Notes under the pieces: model-generated
Seen by the model: only the letters and a program-made list of their open reading frames with translations
What the model was told of the DNA's origin: nothing
Databases searched by the model: none
Program-made: the position numbers and the translations under genes
In this document: piece by piece, positions 15,901 to 22,247 of the stretch
How positions within the stretch are numbered: the first letter of the stretch is position 1
Layout of the letters: the number at the start of each line of letters is the position of its first letter
Virus record (IMG/VR): IMGVR_UViG_3300029309_000272
Coordinates: 1-22,247 of that record
Origin: a virus
Reading direction: 5' to 3' (one strand)
DNA length: 22,247 nucleotides

Positions 15901-18693
15901 ACCTATTTGTTGTTCTAAATATTTAGCTGTAGTTATATTAGAAAGTATTTTAACAAAAAATCTACCTTGAAACTCTTCCCACTGATCAATCTCTTCTCTA
16001 AAAAAAACTGTTTTTAACGTAGGTTCTAAAACACCAACACTGCTTTCTACCCAAGCATCTTGCGGTTCTATAGTTTTTTCTAAACTAATAGAATAATAAT
16101 TTGGAGAACCATCAAAAGAAGTAAGACTAGTAATAAAATATCTAGTTGAGTTTAAAATAACACCACTACTTAATACTTTTGTAAACTTAATTGATAGTTT
16201 AAAGCTTTCATCAAAAAGTTTTTGTAAGTCTGCTATTTGCTCGTCTAATAACTGTTCTTTGCTTATTACTATTTTATTAGTACCTTGTGTAGGCTGTAAG
16301 GAAGGGTCTATAAATAAATCACTTAAATTACCACCTCCATCAACTTCTCCTAAATTTCTATGTTTTGCTCTTATAAATCTAGGTGCTTCATTTTTTATAT
16401 CAATTACTTTAAACTTATTTTCTTCATCAACTTGCGCATCTTCATTTAGTTGTTTTTTAAGTATTATAAAGTCATCTTCTTTTATTTTATTTCTATCAGA
16501 CGAAGGAAACGACAACCACAAATTACCATCGTCTTCAGCTCTATATACTCTATCTAAAACTAAATTATAATACTCAGAAGAAGTTTCTTTTATGTATATT
16601 TTAAAAAAAGTTGGATCTTCATATCTAGCGTTATTATTTCCAATAACACCAGGTATATTTGTAATTGTTAATCTATTAGATTTAGAAGCGTTACCATCAA
16701 AAACAAGAGGATCTACACTTTTGTTAAATGGTATTTTTAAAGTACTTGTTTCTCCAGAAGTAAATATAGGTGTTTCTCTACCATATAAATCTAAAAAACT
16801 TATACCTGCTTGATATGTTCTTTGTGATTTAATAGATTTTAAACCTAAAGTAAAATCTAAACCACCTGTTTGATCAATAGACCTGTTTTCATAGCCTAAA
16901 AACAAGTTGTTATCGTAATCTCTTATATTTAAATTTTGAATATAATTACCATATATTAACCTATTTGCAGTAAAGTCTTGTGCTTTTGCTGCTTTAGGAA
17001 CATTATCGTAAGGTCTTAGTGATTGATTGCTTGGGATTGCTGCATGTACAGTATCCGTAGTTATTTCATAATAACCAGTGTCGCTAGCTTGTTGGTAAAC
17101 AGATATGTTATATATATAATTACCAGCAAACTCATGAGAACTAGTAGATCCATTAATAGTTGACCAAGCTGGATTTGAGTTACCGTTTTCTAAAAAAGGT
17201 TTTATTGTGTCTAAAGAATATATAATATTAGAATTTTCTGGCTTATATAAAAGATCTATTTCTACAACATCTTTTGGAATATCATGAGTAACAAAGTCTT
17301 TTAATATTATTTTAGATATATTGTTTTCCATAGCCGTGTTATAAGGCTCTCTAGTAGGATGTATACTAAATTCACTAGCTTCAAAAGCTACTTGAGAAAA
17401 AGGACCAAAAGCAGAATATTCTCCGTCCTTATATTTATATCTATAAGCAAATCTAGCAAAATCTTTTTCAAATAAAACATCTTTATCAGCTTCTATCATG
17501 TAGTCAAAAGCTATAGGTGAAGAAGGTAAAGTATTATCTACGCTTAAAACAGTAAAACTAACTTCCGCAACAAGACCGCTAGAAGCTAGAGTACCTGCAA
17601 AAGTAGTATAGTTACCAGAAGTATCAATTATTGGAGTTGGCGAACCACCAGTAATGATTTTACTGTTATACTTTAGTCTAACTTGTGCGTTGTTAGGCAA
17701 AGACCCAGGTGAAGCAGGGTCGCTAAGAATTACAACAGAGTCTGTAGGAAAAACAATACCTTTAGCATCTCTTACAGATACAAAATCACCTAAACCAAAC
17801 CCTGTATTGTCTACCAACTCAGGCGCTGTATAGGTTCCTGTTCCAACACCGTTTGCGTCAAGTATTTCTTCTAGTTGATAAGTGTTGCCAGCTATGTCTT
17901 CGTATGTTGCATATGCTACAACATCACTTGGTATACCTGCATTGTCGGTTGCTTGAACTACAACAAACATTTCTAAATCAAACTTAATAGTAATAGTATC
18001 ACCAACGCTTACGCCATCAAAAGAAAAAGGCTGTATTGTAGCGTTAGAAATATTAATATCGTCAACATCTGTAGTTTTTATTAACTCTACAACAGGTGGT
18101 TTTGTAGGTTTTTTCTTTATAACAGTAATATCTTCTTTTGTTACAGTTCCTGTGCTTAAACCGTTAACAAAAAAATTACTTGTAGTAGTAAAATCTAAAG
18201 TATGTGCGTTTTCTTCAAAATCTTTTATGTTAATTTTTTTTGGCTCATTTACACCATCTGTAAAAAATAAAAAATTATCTACTACATTTATACCTGTTAT
18301 ATTAATATTACTGTTAAACTGTAAAACACTATTGTTAGTATCTATTATTATAGGTGTAAAAATATTAGCATCTAAATCATGTTTTATAATAGTACTTAAA
18401 CCAGTGTTAGTTACAATATCTGCCGTTACAAACCAATACAAACAATTATTTTTCTCGTCAGATATAGAACCTATACATATTAAATCAGTATTAACGCCAG
18501 GTGAGTTAGCTAAATTTGAAGGAAACATCACGCTTTGATTAGCAGCTATATTTTGAACTGTACCTATATCTGAATCATCAGATGTACTAACTTCTATATT
18601 TAAAGCTTCTCTATATTCACCATTAGGAGTTAAACGTTCATCAAGGTCTAAGTTCATACGACCTTTGATAAAAGTATTTTTTATTTCAGGCAT
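12901..18693 (-). CDS. Giant tail/muzzle-like structural protein (1930 aa)
   Basis: The N-terminus (residues 8-35, with KGRMNLDLDERL and PNGEYREALNIEVS) is a pattern I associate with large tail or 'stabilization' proteins of marine phages and with crAss-like muzzle proteins. Later landmarks are an aromatic motif near 410-435 (YRYKYKDGEYSAFGPFSQ) and a propeller-like region near 1680-1740 (GEYGISKNPES, YFADKQRGAVLRLS). The rest is beta-rich with many Asn, Asp, Thr and Tyr and no membrane span or catalytic motif. At 1930 residues it is much longer than T7 gp12 (about 800), the nozzle protein of T7, but a comparable role at the distal end of a short tail tube is plausible. It begins four bases after the 460-residue adaptor-like gene (TAA-TTAA-ATG), which supports joint tail assembly. 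Structural identity is likely; the muzzle assignment is from memory and unverified. Confidence 0.7.
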   Translation of the reverse strand: MPEIKNTFIKGRMNLDLDERLTPNGEYREALNIEVSTSDDSDIGTVQNIAANQSVMFPSNLANSPGVNTDLICIGSISDEKNNCLYWFVTADIVTNTGLSTIIKHDLDANIFTPIIIDTNNSVLQFNSNINITGINVVDNFLFFTDGVNEPKKINIKDFEENAHTLDFTTTSNFFVNGLSTGTVTKEDITVIKKKPTKPPVVELIKTTDVDDINISNATIQPFSFDGVSVGDTITIKFDLEMFVVVQATDNAGIPSDVVAYATYEDIAGNTYQLEEILDANGVGTGTYTAPELVDNTGFGLGDFVSVRDAKGIVFPTDSVVILSDPASPGSLPNNAQVRLKYNSKIITGGSPTPIIDTSGNYTTFAGTLASSGLVAEVSFTVLSVDNTLPSSPIAFDYMIEADKDVLFEKDFARFAYRYKYKDGEYSAFGPFSQVAFEASEFSIHPTREPYNTAMENNISKIILKDFVTHDIPKDVVEIDLLYKPENSNIIYSLDTIKPFLENGNSNPAWSTINGSTSSHEFAGNYIYNISVYQQASDTGYYEITTDTVHAAIPSNQSLRPYDNVPKAAKAQDFTANRLIYGNYIQNLNIRDYDNNLFLGYENRSIDQTGGLDFTLGLKSIKSQRTYQAGISFLDLYGRETPIFTSGETSTLKIPFNKSVDPLVFDGNASKSNRLTITNIPGVIGNNNARYEDPTFFKIYIKETSSEYYNLVLDRVYRAEDDGNLWLSFPSSDRNKIKEDDFIILKKQLNEDAQVDEENKFKVIDIKNEAPRFIRAKHRNLGEVDGGGNLSDLFIDPSLQPTQGTNKIVISKEQLLDEQIADLQKLFDESFKLSIKFTKVLSSGVILNSTRYFITSLTSFDGSPNYYSISLEKTIEPQDAWVESSVGVLEPTLKTVFFREEIDQWEEFQGRFFVKILSNITTAKYLEQQIGENLQQILSARLQLFALIDNDKYLANPNYTQGAATNLSSTGISDTRAEWLQALKFGGNTTTSGWFIDGMGSVAQQPIKYNTSVGGLTVPDVSSNNQSALGLTTFVTHGNEFDVSASGNLFKAGPPSGLSISWITNYIPDLGVGAYDFSVFQNDGSPVDGVEGVFTADGQYNVYSTSAGRAWRKQPYGNFLDPTNNTLLYGEDVYGDSGSNGHYMHLSFAGVGVNLHNGSLLNDNPNNISGLYGASNVALTNFIGSSYLIDLQNIENFNAQANNRKKVCNVYQDYSNRDNEKVISQWDPVGRTSLGNFSQSNKVLIDNLNVGARFRFTNDNSNTIFTIKKVVEKRLYNHTAWNRRVVWDSTNNEYIEDTETVHYAWADLAKAIYNANQFSVNVQEKKTQLQNKLRDFGAKDNRRTMYVIELDKDPSALLNSPDELAGPLTTVDSTFIEFLQNYVSDEDVLLSENPAVFETEPKENVDLDIYYEVTQAYPLQLDTQSAINPIDNRKSYLVGSVHDIVRCTKEEYNIDINQQLLDTRVYNWNGDVVEINSGLTPQFGMPLPTDPTVTVLANDVEHQTELLTGHFLQFHKIDGSYVELEIDSVDSISIIDTVDLTYSITKIKVKPIINKLGLSYHNCYSFGNGVESNRIRDDFNKPFVKNGFKVSTTLQEQYLEDKRTSSLIFSGLYNKNTSLNDLNQFIMAEKITKELEPTYGSIQKLFARDSDLIALCEDKIVQIFADKDAIFNADGNPQLIASEKVLGQSRPFVGEYGISKNPESFASSSYRAYFADKQRGAVLRLSMDGLTPISEAGMKDWFRDKFRGNYFNIIGSYDVNKDNYHLTFDSGNNFNDNDNFKSTTSSVTVTYKEAVKGWVSFKGFIQESGVSCVNDYFTFRNGEIWKHNVDDQKNNFYGQPQTSFVTAVFNNAPTAVKHFNTLNYDGQQGWFCQFINTDLENGTTLGDFINKENKYFATITNDGLNTTGNIDTSSFNFQGIGIADTIDYNI

Positions 18694-18697
18694 TTAA

Positions 18698-20080
18698 TTA
18701 ATGTTTTATTTGTTTAGACTTACCTCTTAATATTTGCGTTAGCTCTTCTATTTTTAAATTTGATAATCTTAACTTAGCTTGTCTAACAGCTGCAAACTTT
18801 TCATCTCTATATCTACGTATTACATATTCTGGAGTATTTGATTTTGTAGATAATATTGCGTGCATTATACTTTTATACATAGCGTCTTCAGCAAATTTAT
18901 GCACTTGCATCTCGCTGTCTTTACCTAAACTATCACTTATATAATCTAAAACTATAGTTTCACCACTTAAGTTAGAACTAAAGTTTATTAGACCTCTTAT
19001 TTCATCTAAATAAAACGAGCCATTGTCTTGAGCATGACTTGGCTCTAAACCGTATCTTCTACCTACGTTAGCTTCAAATATATGGTCATCATAGTCATAA
19101 TCGTGTTGTTGATTCTCTGAAGGCTTATGAGATTTATAGTTGTCCCAAGTTTTAGAATCTGTGTTATTAGTTACAAAACCTATTGTATCGTTAATAGCTA
19201 CTGAGTGATTAACGTGTACAGGGTGTGAAAGTTCAACTGTAGAAGTACCTACGCCTATAACTTGTATAGCGCTATTACCATCGTCAACATCATTATTATT
19301 TACAAAAGCAGGATGGTTTATAAACATACCCTCTTTAATGTTTTCAACACTTGCGACGTTTACAACTGTAGGGTTTGTTAAATCATCAGTTATAGCAGTG
19401 GCTGTTGTTTCAACTAATGTTTGATAAGCTATTCTTCTACCAGGGCCTAAAAAATTAAATCTACTTATTTTTATTTGTTGATTTGTAGTAGCTGTAGCAG
19501 CTTTATCTGCTGTACCATCTTTATTTTCTAATGTTATAGAAGTTATACCTGCAGTTGTTGTTATGTTATGTATGTGACTACCACTAGGTATATTTAAACC
19601 AGTAACTCTCATACCATGAACTAAAAGCCCACTATAATCATCATCTAACACAACAACATTACTACCATCTGTTAACGTAGCAACGGGTTCTATTTTAAAA
19701 TCTCCATCTGAATTTTGGTAATACGCTCTTGGATTTGATGTATTATTTAAAGTAGGGTATAATCTACGTTTTATACCAGAGCTATCAATAAAAGAAACTT
19801 TAGTATAGTTAACATAATCTTGAGGTAAAACCATATTCAAAGAAGGTGGAAGAGTTATCTCCTCTGATTTTACAGATTTTAAAGTATCAAAAGATAATTC
19901 TGCTAAAGCTCTTTGTGCATGAAAAGCAACATCAGTTCTATTAGTTTTACTAATTATTTTTTCTTCACCAACATATACTATTAAAAATTGATTTATTATA
20001 TCTGATAAAGAAACAAATTGATATTGACCAAAAGTATTTCTGTCGTAGTATTCTTCAGGTGTTTCTTGTAATATTCCCAT
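18698..20080 (-). CDS. Adaptor/ring-like head-tail connector protein (460 aa)
   Basis: The first about 110 residues (SLSDIINQFL, then FHAQRALAELSFDTLKS and LPPSLNMVLPQDYVNY) look like a helical phage adaptor/tail-tube A type domain followed by a beta segment ending in a Tyr/Pro motif (RRLYPT). The middle holds two copies of a beta module with a GM turn (M157 and M252), also seen in the 435-residue protein. The C-terminal 75 residues are helical and basic (EYVIRRYRDEKFAAVRQAKLRLSN split over 395-435). This fits a ring protein joining portal and tail, such as T7 gp11 or crAss-like ring proteins. The ATG follows the upstream stop by four bases (TAA-TTAA-ATG), the same junction as at its own 3' end. 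Structural role likely; exact ring position unknown. Confidence 0.65.
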   Translation of the reverse strand: MGILQETPEEYYDRNTFGQYQFVSLSDIINQFLIVYVGEEKIISKTNRTDVAFHAQRALAELSFDTLKSVKSEEITLPPSLNMVLPQDYVNYTKVSFIDSSGIKRRLYPTLNNTSNPRAYYQNSDGDFKIEPVATLTDGSNVVVLDDDYSGLLVHGMRVTGLNIPSGSHIHNITTTAGITSITLENKDGTADKAATATTNQQIKISRFNFLGPGRRIAYQTLVETTATAITDDLTNPTVVNVASVENIKEGMFINHPAFVNNNDVDDGNSAIQVIGVGTSTVELSHPVHVNHSVAINDTIGFVTNNTDSKTWDNYKSHKPSENQQHDYDYDDHIFEANVGRRYGLEPSHAQDNGSFYLDEIRGLINFSSNLSGETIVLDYISDSLGKDSEMQVHKFAEDAMYKSIMHAILSTKSNTPEYVIRRYRDEKFAAVRQAKLRLSNLKIEELTQILRGKSKQIKH

Positions 20081-20084
20081 TTAA

Positions 20085-20777
20085 TTATTGTTTTTCTTGT
20101 TGAATATTTTTATTATCTTCTCTTAGAGCTAAAGCTGCTAAACCATCGTCTTTCATTTCTATAGCTGCTAATTGTAATATTTTTACAACTAGTTTTGTTT
20201 CTTCAGAAACGTGTAACTCAAAGTTAGTTCCATTACCACTATAAACTAAACTACCATTAACATTAATACCAGACCAGTTAACGTCTGCAGGTTTTCTTAT
20301 ATAGTTTACGTCTATAGAAGTTACAGTCTCAGGGCTTGCTGTAATTGTTGTATCTTGTAAAAAATACACCGGTCTTGTTTTAGTTGGAGCTGTTAAAGGT
20401 GAGTTAGAAACTAAACAGTATTTAGAATATACTAGTTTTTCTACTTTAACATTTTCGTGAAGTACACTTGCTAGTCTATAGTAAGTGTTTGATAAGTCGT
20501 TTAAATTAAAAATATTAGAAGGATTAGTATTATCTTCTAAGGTTTCTTGTGTATGAAATATTTCTATTTTTTCTTCTAGTATGTCTACAGGATCACCATA
20601 CATAGTACTGTTTCCAGAAACTCTACCAAACTGGTTTCTATCATAAAAATATTGTTCAAATATATCCATTTGAGCTTGGTTAGCAAACAAATTAAATTTT
20701 ATAGGTGATATATAACCTCTCTGCTCTTTATTAGCTAAAGCTAAAACTCTTTGATATACAGTATCTACACTTACCAT
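20085..20777 (-). CDS. Adaptor/ring-like structural protein (230 aa)
   Basis: The N-terminal helix pair (VYQRVLALANKEQRGYISP, then FANQAQMDIFEQYFYDRNQF) is the kind of helical start found in phage connector proteins, and it is followed by a beta-rich middle and a short helical end. No membrane span, signal peptide or catalytic motif is visible. It is followed four bases later by the larger adaptor-like protein, so two consecutive ring proteins are plausible, as in crAss-like phages that stack several rings below the portal. Its ATG abuts the TAA of the 50-residue gene with no gap at all (TAA-ATG), which implies translational coupling. No Shine-Dalgarno sequence is present; the upstream bases are AAAAAAAATAAATAA. 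I place it by context and fold impression, not by a recognised motif. Confidence 0.6.
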   Translation of the reverse strand: MVSVDTVYQRVLALANKEQRGYISPIKFNLFANQAQMDIFEQYFYDRNQFGRVSGNSTMYGDPVDILEEKIEIFHTQETLEDNTNPSNIFNLNDLSNTYYRLASVLHENVKVEKLVYSKYCLVSNSPLTAPTKTRPVYFLQDTTITASPETVTSIDVNYIRKPADVNWSGINVNGSLVYSGNGTNFELHVSEETKLVVKILQLAAIEMKDDGLAALALREDNKNIQQEKQ

Positions 20778-20930
20778 TTATTTATTTTTTTTATAAGGAA
20801 AAACCTTATTTAACACTTGTTTTCTTTTTTCACAACCACATCCGCCGCCTGTTATTTTATGTACAAATTTCTTTACACCTGTTGCAGTTGTTATTTTTTC
20901 TATTGTATCGCCTAAGCCTTTTGATTTCAT
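20778..20930 (-). CDS. 50-residue protein with Cys-Gly-Cys motif
   Basis: A short ORF starts at the ATG at 20930-20928 and ends in TAA at 20780-20778. The product begins MKSKGLGDTIEKITTATG, continues into KKFVHKI, then GGGCGCEKRK, and ends in a basic LNKVFPYKKNK. It is strongly basic, has only two cysteines (in the CGC) and one His (KKFVHK), and has no membrane span. The orderly Gly/Cys motif, lack of a gap to the next gene and codon use like its neighbours argue that it is real. From memory, similar 'KGLGDTIEKxTKATG...CGCxxRxxxLN' mini-proteins occur in marine phage contigs near structural genes. The CGC could bind metal as a multimer, form a disulfide, or bind nucleic acid; the function is unknown. 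Confidence 0.75.
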   Translation of the reverse strand: MKSKGLGDTIEKITTATGVKKFVHKITGGGCGCEKRKQVLNKVFPYKKNK

Positions 20931-20941
20931 ATTATTATAAT

Positions 20942-20979
20942 TGTAGTTGTAATCGCCCCGTAGAGCGATTACTTCTACA
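20942..20979 (-). other. Perfect 8-bp hairpin with alternative pairing
   Basis: In the 55-base gap after the 272-residue gene, GTAATCGC (20965-20972 read on the minus strand) pairs exactly with GCGATTAC (20949-20956) around an 8-base loop TCTACGGG. After a TT/TT-type internal mismatch, five more pairs form between 20975-20979 and 20942-20946. The loop TCTAC can instead pair with the GTAGA at 20974-20978, so two exclusive structures exist. No T-run follows the stem, so it is not a standard intrinsic terminator. It could be an RNA processing, stability or translation-control element for the downstream 50-residue gene. Confidence 0.65.
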
Positions 20980-20985
20980 GTTTGA

Positions 20986-21804
20986 TTAATTTAATCTTTT
21001 TTCTATATTTGCATATATTTCCATACCTTCATCAGTTTTAAACCAATGCGCTAAAGCAGTGTATGGGTGCTCATCAAATGGTACTGTCATTATTTTTCTA
21101 TCGTTAGATCCCCATAAAAAGTTTCTTTGATCAGAAGATAATTTAATAATTCCAAGCTCAACAGCTCTAATACCAAAGTTTCTAAGCTGTACATTGTCAT
21201 CAGAAGCTAGTTCTAAGAACAAAGCTGGGTTTGCACGCGCAAACAACAACAGATCTCTTCTAAGCTCCTTAGAACTCATCTTAGTTACTTCAGATCCTTT
21301 TTCTACACGCATTATAGCTTCAGCCATGTCAATATCTAGTTGTCTAGCCATTAATATTGCATCTGCTTCTAGCTCTAACCACTCAATTTCATTAATAGCT
21401 ACTTTAACAGGTTCATACTCTGTGTATATTTTATCTTTTCCTGGGTGGTATAAAGAAAGTAATTTTTGCAATACAGTTTTTTCTTTTTCTACATACAAAC
21501 TACCGTTTCTAAATACTATATGAGATAATCTTTGATCTCCTTTCATTTCATCAACAAAAGATGTTATTTGATTCATACAGTATTTTAACTCTCTTTCGTA
21601 GCCTTTGTTTTCGTCAAACCAATATATATCTGATGTTTTTAGCATATATGATATAGGTTTTTTGTTACCTTTTAAATTATACACTCTGTCTTTTATTTCC
21701 CAATCAGACTTTTTAGATTCAACTTTTTTAGGTTTTGGTGTTTCAACAATTGGTGTTTCAACAACAGGTACCTCTACCTCTTCTTTTTTTGTTTTCTTTG
21801 CCAT
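20986..21804 (-). CDS. Capsid-adjacent protein of unknown function (272 aa)
   Basis: I do not recognise the family. The first about 38 residues are a Lys/Glu/Val/Pro-rich low-complexity arm (VETPIVETPKPKK) that is probably disordered. The rest is a globular mixed domain with a basic/aromatic beta part (about 40-120) and a helical part (about 135-220, EWLELEADAILMARQLDID and ELRRDLLLFARANPALFLEL). The C-terminus has NFLWGSND and EHPYTALAHWFKTDEG. There is no membrane span, signal peptide or catalytic motif. It directly follows the major capsid gene beyond a strong terminator. A gene in this place might encode a head decoration, head-completion or scaffold-related product, but that rests on context only. 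The ATG at 21804 follows an A/T-only leader of about 30 bases. Confidence 0.65.
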   Translation of the reverse strand: MAKKTKKEEVEVPVVETPIVETPKPKKVESKKSDWEIKDRVYNLKGNKKPISYMLKTSDIYWFDENKGYERELKYCMNQITSFVDEMKGDQRLSHIVFRNGSLYVEKEKTVLQKLLSLYHPGKDKIYTEYEPVKVAINEIEWLELEADAILMARQLDIDMAEAIMRVEKGSEVTKMSSKELRRDLLLFARANPALFLELASDDNVQLRNFGIRAVELGIIKLSSDQRNFLWGSNDRKIMTVPFDEHPYTALAHWFKTDEGMEIYANIEKRLN

Positions 21805-21833
21805 AATATAATATATAATAAAATTAATAAAAT

Positions 21834-21863
21834 AAAAGGCCGAGGCCGAAGCCCCGGTCTTTT
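21834..21863 (-). terminator. Intrinsic terminator after the major capsid gene
   Basis: On the minus strand the sequence reads AAAAGACCGGGGC-TTCG-GCCTCGGCCTTTT. AAAAG pairs with CTTTT, CCG with CGG and GGC with GCC around a C(UUCG)G tetraloop, with one A-C mismatch and one G-U pair, and the arm ends in TTTT followed by T-rich sequence. It stands 15 bases after the capsid stop codon. The GC-rich stem is conspicuous in this AT-rich sequence. It probably stops or thins transcription so the capsid mRNA is more abundant than downstream genes. Because A and T runs flank both sides it could act in both directions. Confidence 0.9.
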
Positions 21864-21877
21864 AATATAAAAAGTGC

Positions 21878-22247
21878 TTACTTCATTAACATAAAGTTGT
21901 TAGCACCTTGAGTAATTAAACATCTTTCAGTTAAGAAGTGTAATTGCATTGCATCTAAAGCAGATGTAGCAGCACCAACAGAACCAGTAACCCAAGTTTT
22001 CATTCTTCGGTCATCAGTTTGTGAAGCTCTAAATCTTACGTGCAAGAAAGGACGTCTAATGCTTTGTCCAACAGTTTGGTCATAAACTGAAGAAGTACCA
22101 GCAGGAATCATAACCCCTCTGATAGCACCAGTTCCAGCAGCATCGTTAATACCACCTCTTGTAGCTTTGTCATTTAAGTATCTGAAGTCAGACTTGTAGA
22201 AGTCATAAGAGCCTCTTCGGAAACCAGAGAAACCTAAATTAAGTGCC
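21878..22247 (-). CDS. Major capsid protein, C-terminal 122 residues
   Basis: The frame is open to the right window edge, so the N-terminus is outside; the Met at 22111 is internal. The visible part starts ALNLGFSGFRRGSYDFYK and contains RGVMIPAGTSSVYDQ, RRPFLHVRFRASQTDDRR, WVTGSVGAATSALDAMQ and a hydrophobic C-terminus FLTERCLITQGANNFMLMK. From memory this closely matches the C-terminus of major capsid proteins in marine podovirus-like contigs. Codon use here is slightly less AT-biased than in the rest (GCA, CCA, AGA and GGT frequent), as expected for a highly expressed gene. The strong terminator right after it supports high-level expression. An HK97-fold capsid is assumed from the family and cannot be shown from this fragment. 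Confidence 0.8.
   Translation of the reverse strand, partial: ALNLGFSGFRRGSYDFYKSDFRYLNDKATRGGINDAAGTGAIRGVMIPAGTSSVYDQTVGQSIRRPFLHVRFRASQTDDRRMKTWVTGSVGAATSALDAMQLHFLTERCLITQGANNFMLMK

Noticed and set aside
18152-18538. Plus-strand open frame of 128 codons with hydrophobic stretches
   Set aside because: It is antisense to the 1930-residue tail gene. Hydrophobic shadow frames are expected opposite AT-rich genes, and there is no promoter or leader.
20942-20979. Intrinsic terminator call for the hairpin after the 272-residue gene
   Set aside because: No T-run follows the stem on the transcribed strand, so it is listed as an RNA structure instead.
22109-22111. ATG at 22111 as start of a 77-residue gene
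   Set aside because: The same frame stays open upstream to the window edge and encodes capsid-like sequence, so this Met is internal.

Overview
This window looks like part of the structural (virion) gene block of an AT-rich tailed bacteriophage, most likely short-tailed and marine. Every supported gene lies on the minus strand, so transcription runs from 22247 towards 1. The genes are packed almost without gaps, and I see no tRNA, rRNA, CRISPR array, insertion sequence or integrase. The visible product types are a capsid C-terminus, adaptor/ring-like proteins, a very large tail/muzzle-like protein, small beta-rich structural proteins and three very large or membrane-active ejection-type proteins. 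Terminase, portal, replication and lysis genes are not in the window, apart from a possible small membrane protein cut by the left edge.

The host is inferred only. Base composition is strongly AT-biased, and Lys, Asn, Ile and AGA-type Arg codons are favoured. None of the starts I inspected has a Shine-Dalgarno sequence; each is preceded by an A/T-only or A-rich leader. This fits phages of marine Bacteroidetes (Flavobacteriia). Another AT-rich marine host such as SAR11 cannot be excluded. The protein style (the N-terminus of the 1930-residue protein, the capsid C-terminus, the 114-residue protein) matches, from memory, proteins common in uncultured marine phage contigs. The largest tail protein also recalls crAss-like phage muzzle proteins.

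Layout in transcription order: (1) 22247-21878, major capsid protein C-terminus, ending at a clear UUCG-loop terminator (21834-21863). (2) 21804-20986, conserved-looking protein of unknown role, followed by a perfect 8-bp hairpin with an alternative pairing (20942-20979). (3) 20930-20778, a 50-residue protein with a Cys-Gly-Cys motif. (4) 20777-20085 and 20080-18698, two adaptor/ring-like proteins. (5) 18693-12901, giant tail/muzzle-like protein. (6) 12896-11589 and 11584-11240, two beta-rich structural proteins. (7) 11199-10372, 10353-7537 and 7515-130, probable internal or ejected proteins. (8) 90-1, N-terminus of a small membrane protein.

The most interesting object is the 2461-residue protein at 130-7515. 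By eye it carries three different enzyme signatures in one chain: an HExxH zinc-metallopeptidase motif, a PD-(D/E)XK-type nuclease motif and a complete set of HAD phosphatase motifs. A short recurring motif, [KR][FY]S[KR][ST], occurs just before the nuclease-like segment, between it and the HAD domain, and just after the HAD domain. This suggests, but does not prove, a polyprotein that is cut into separate effectors, possibly by its own peptidase, and delivered into the host with the genome. The 275-, 938- and 2461-residue proteins together recall the internal virion (ejection) protein set of T7-like phages.
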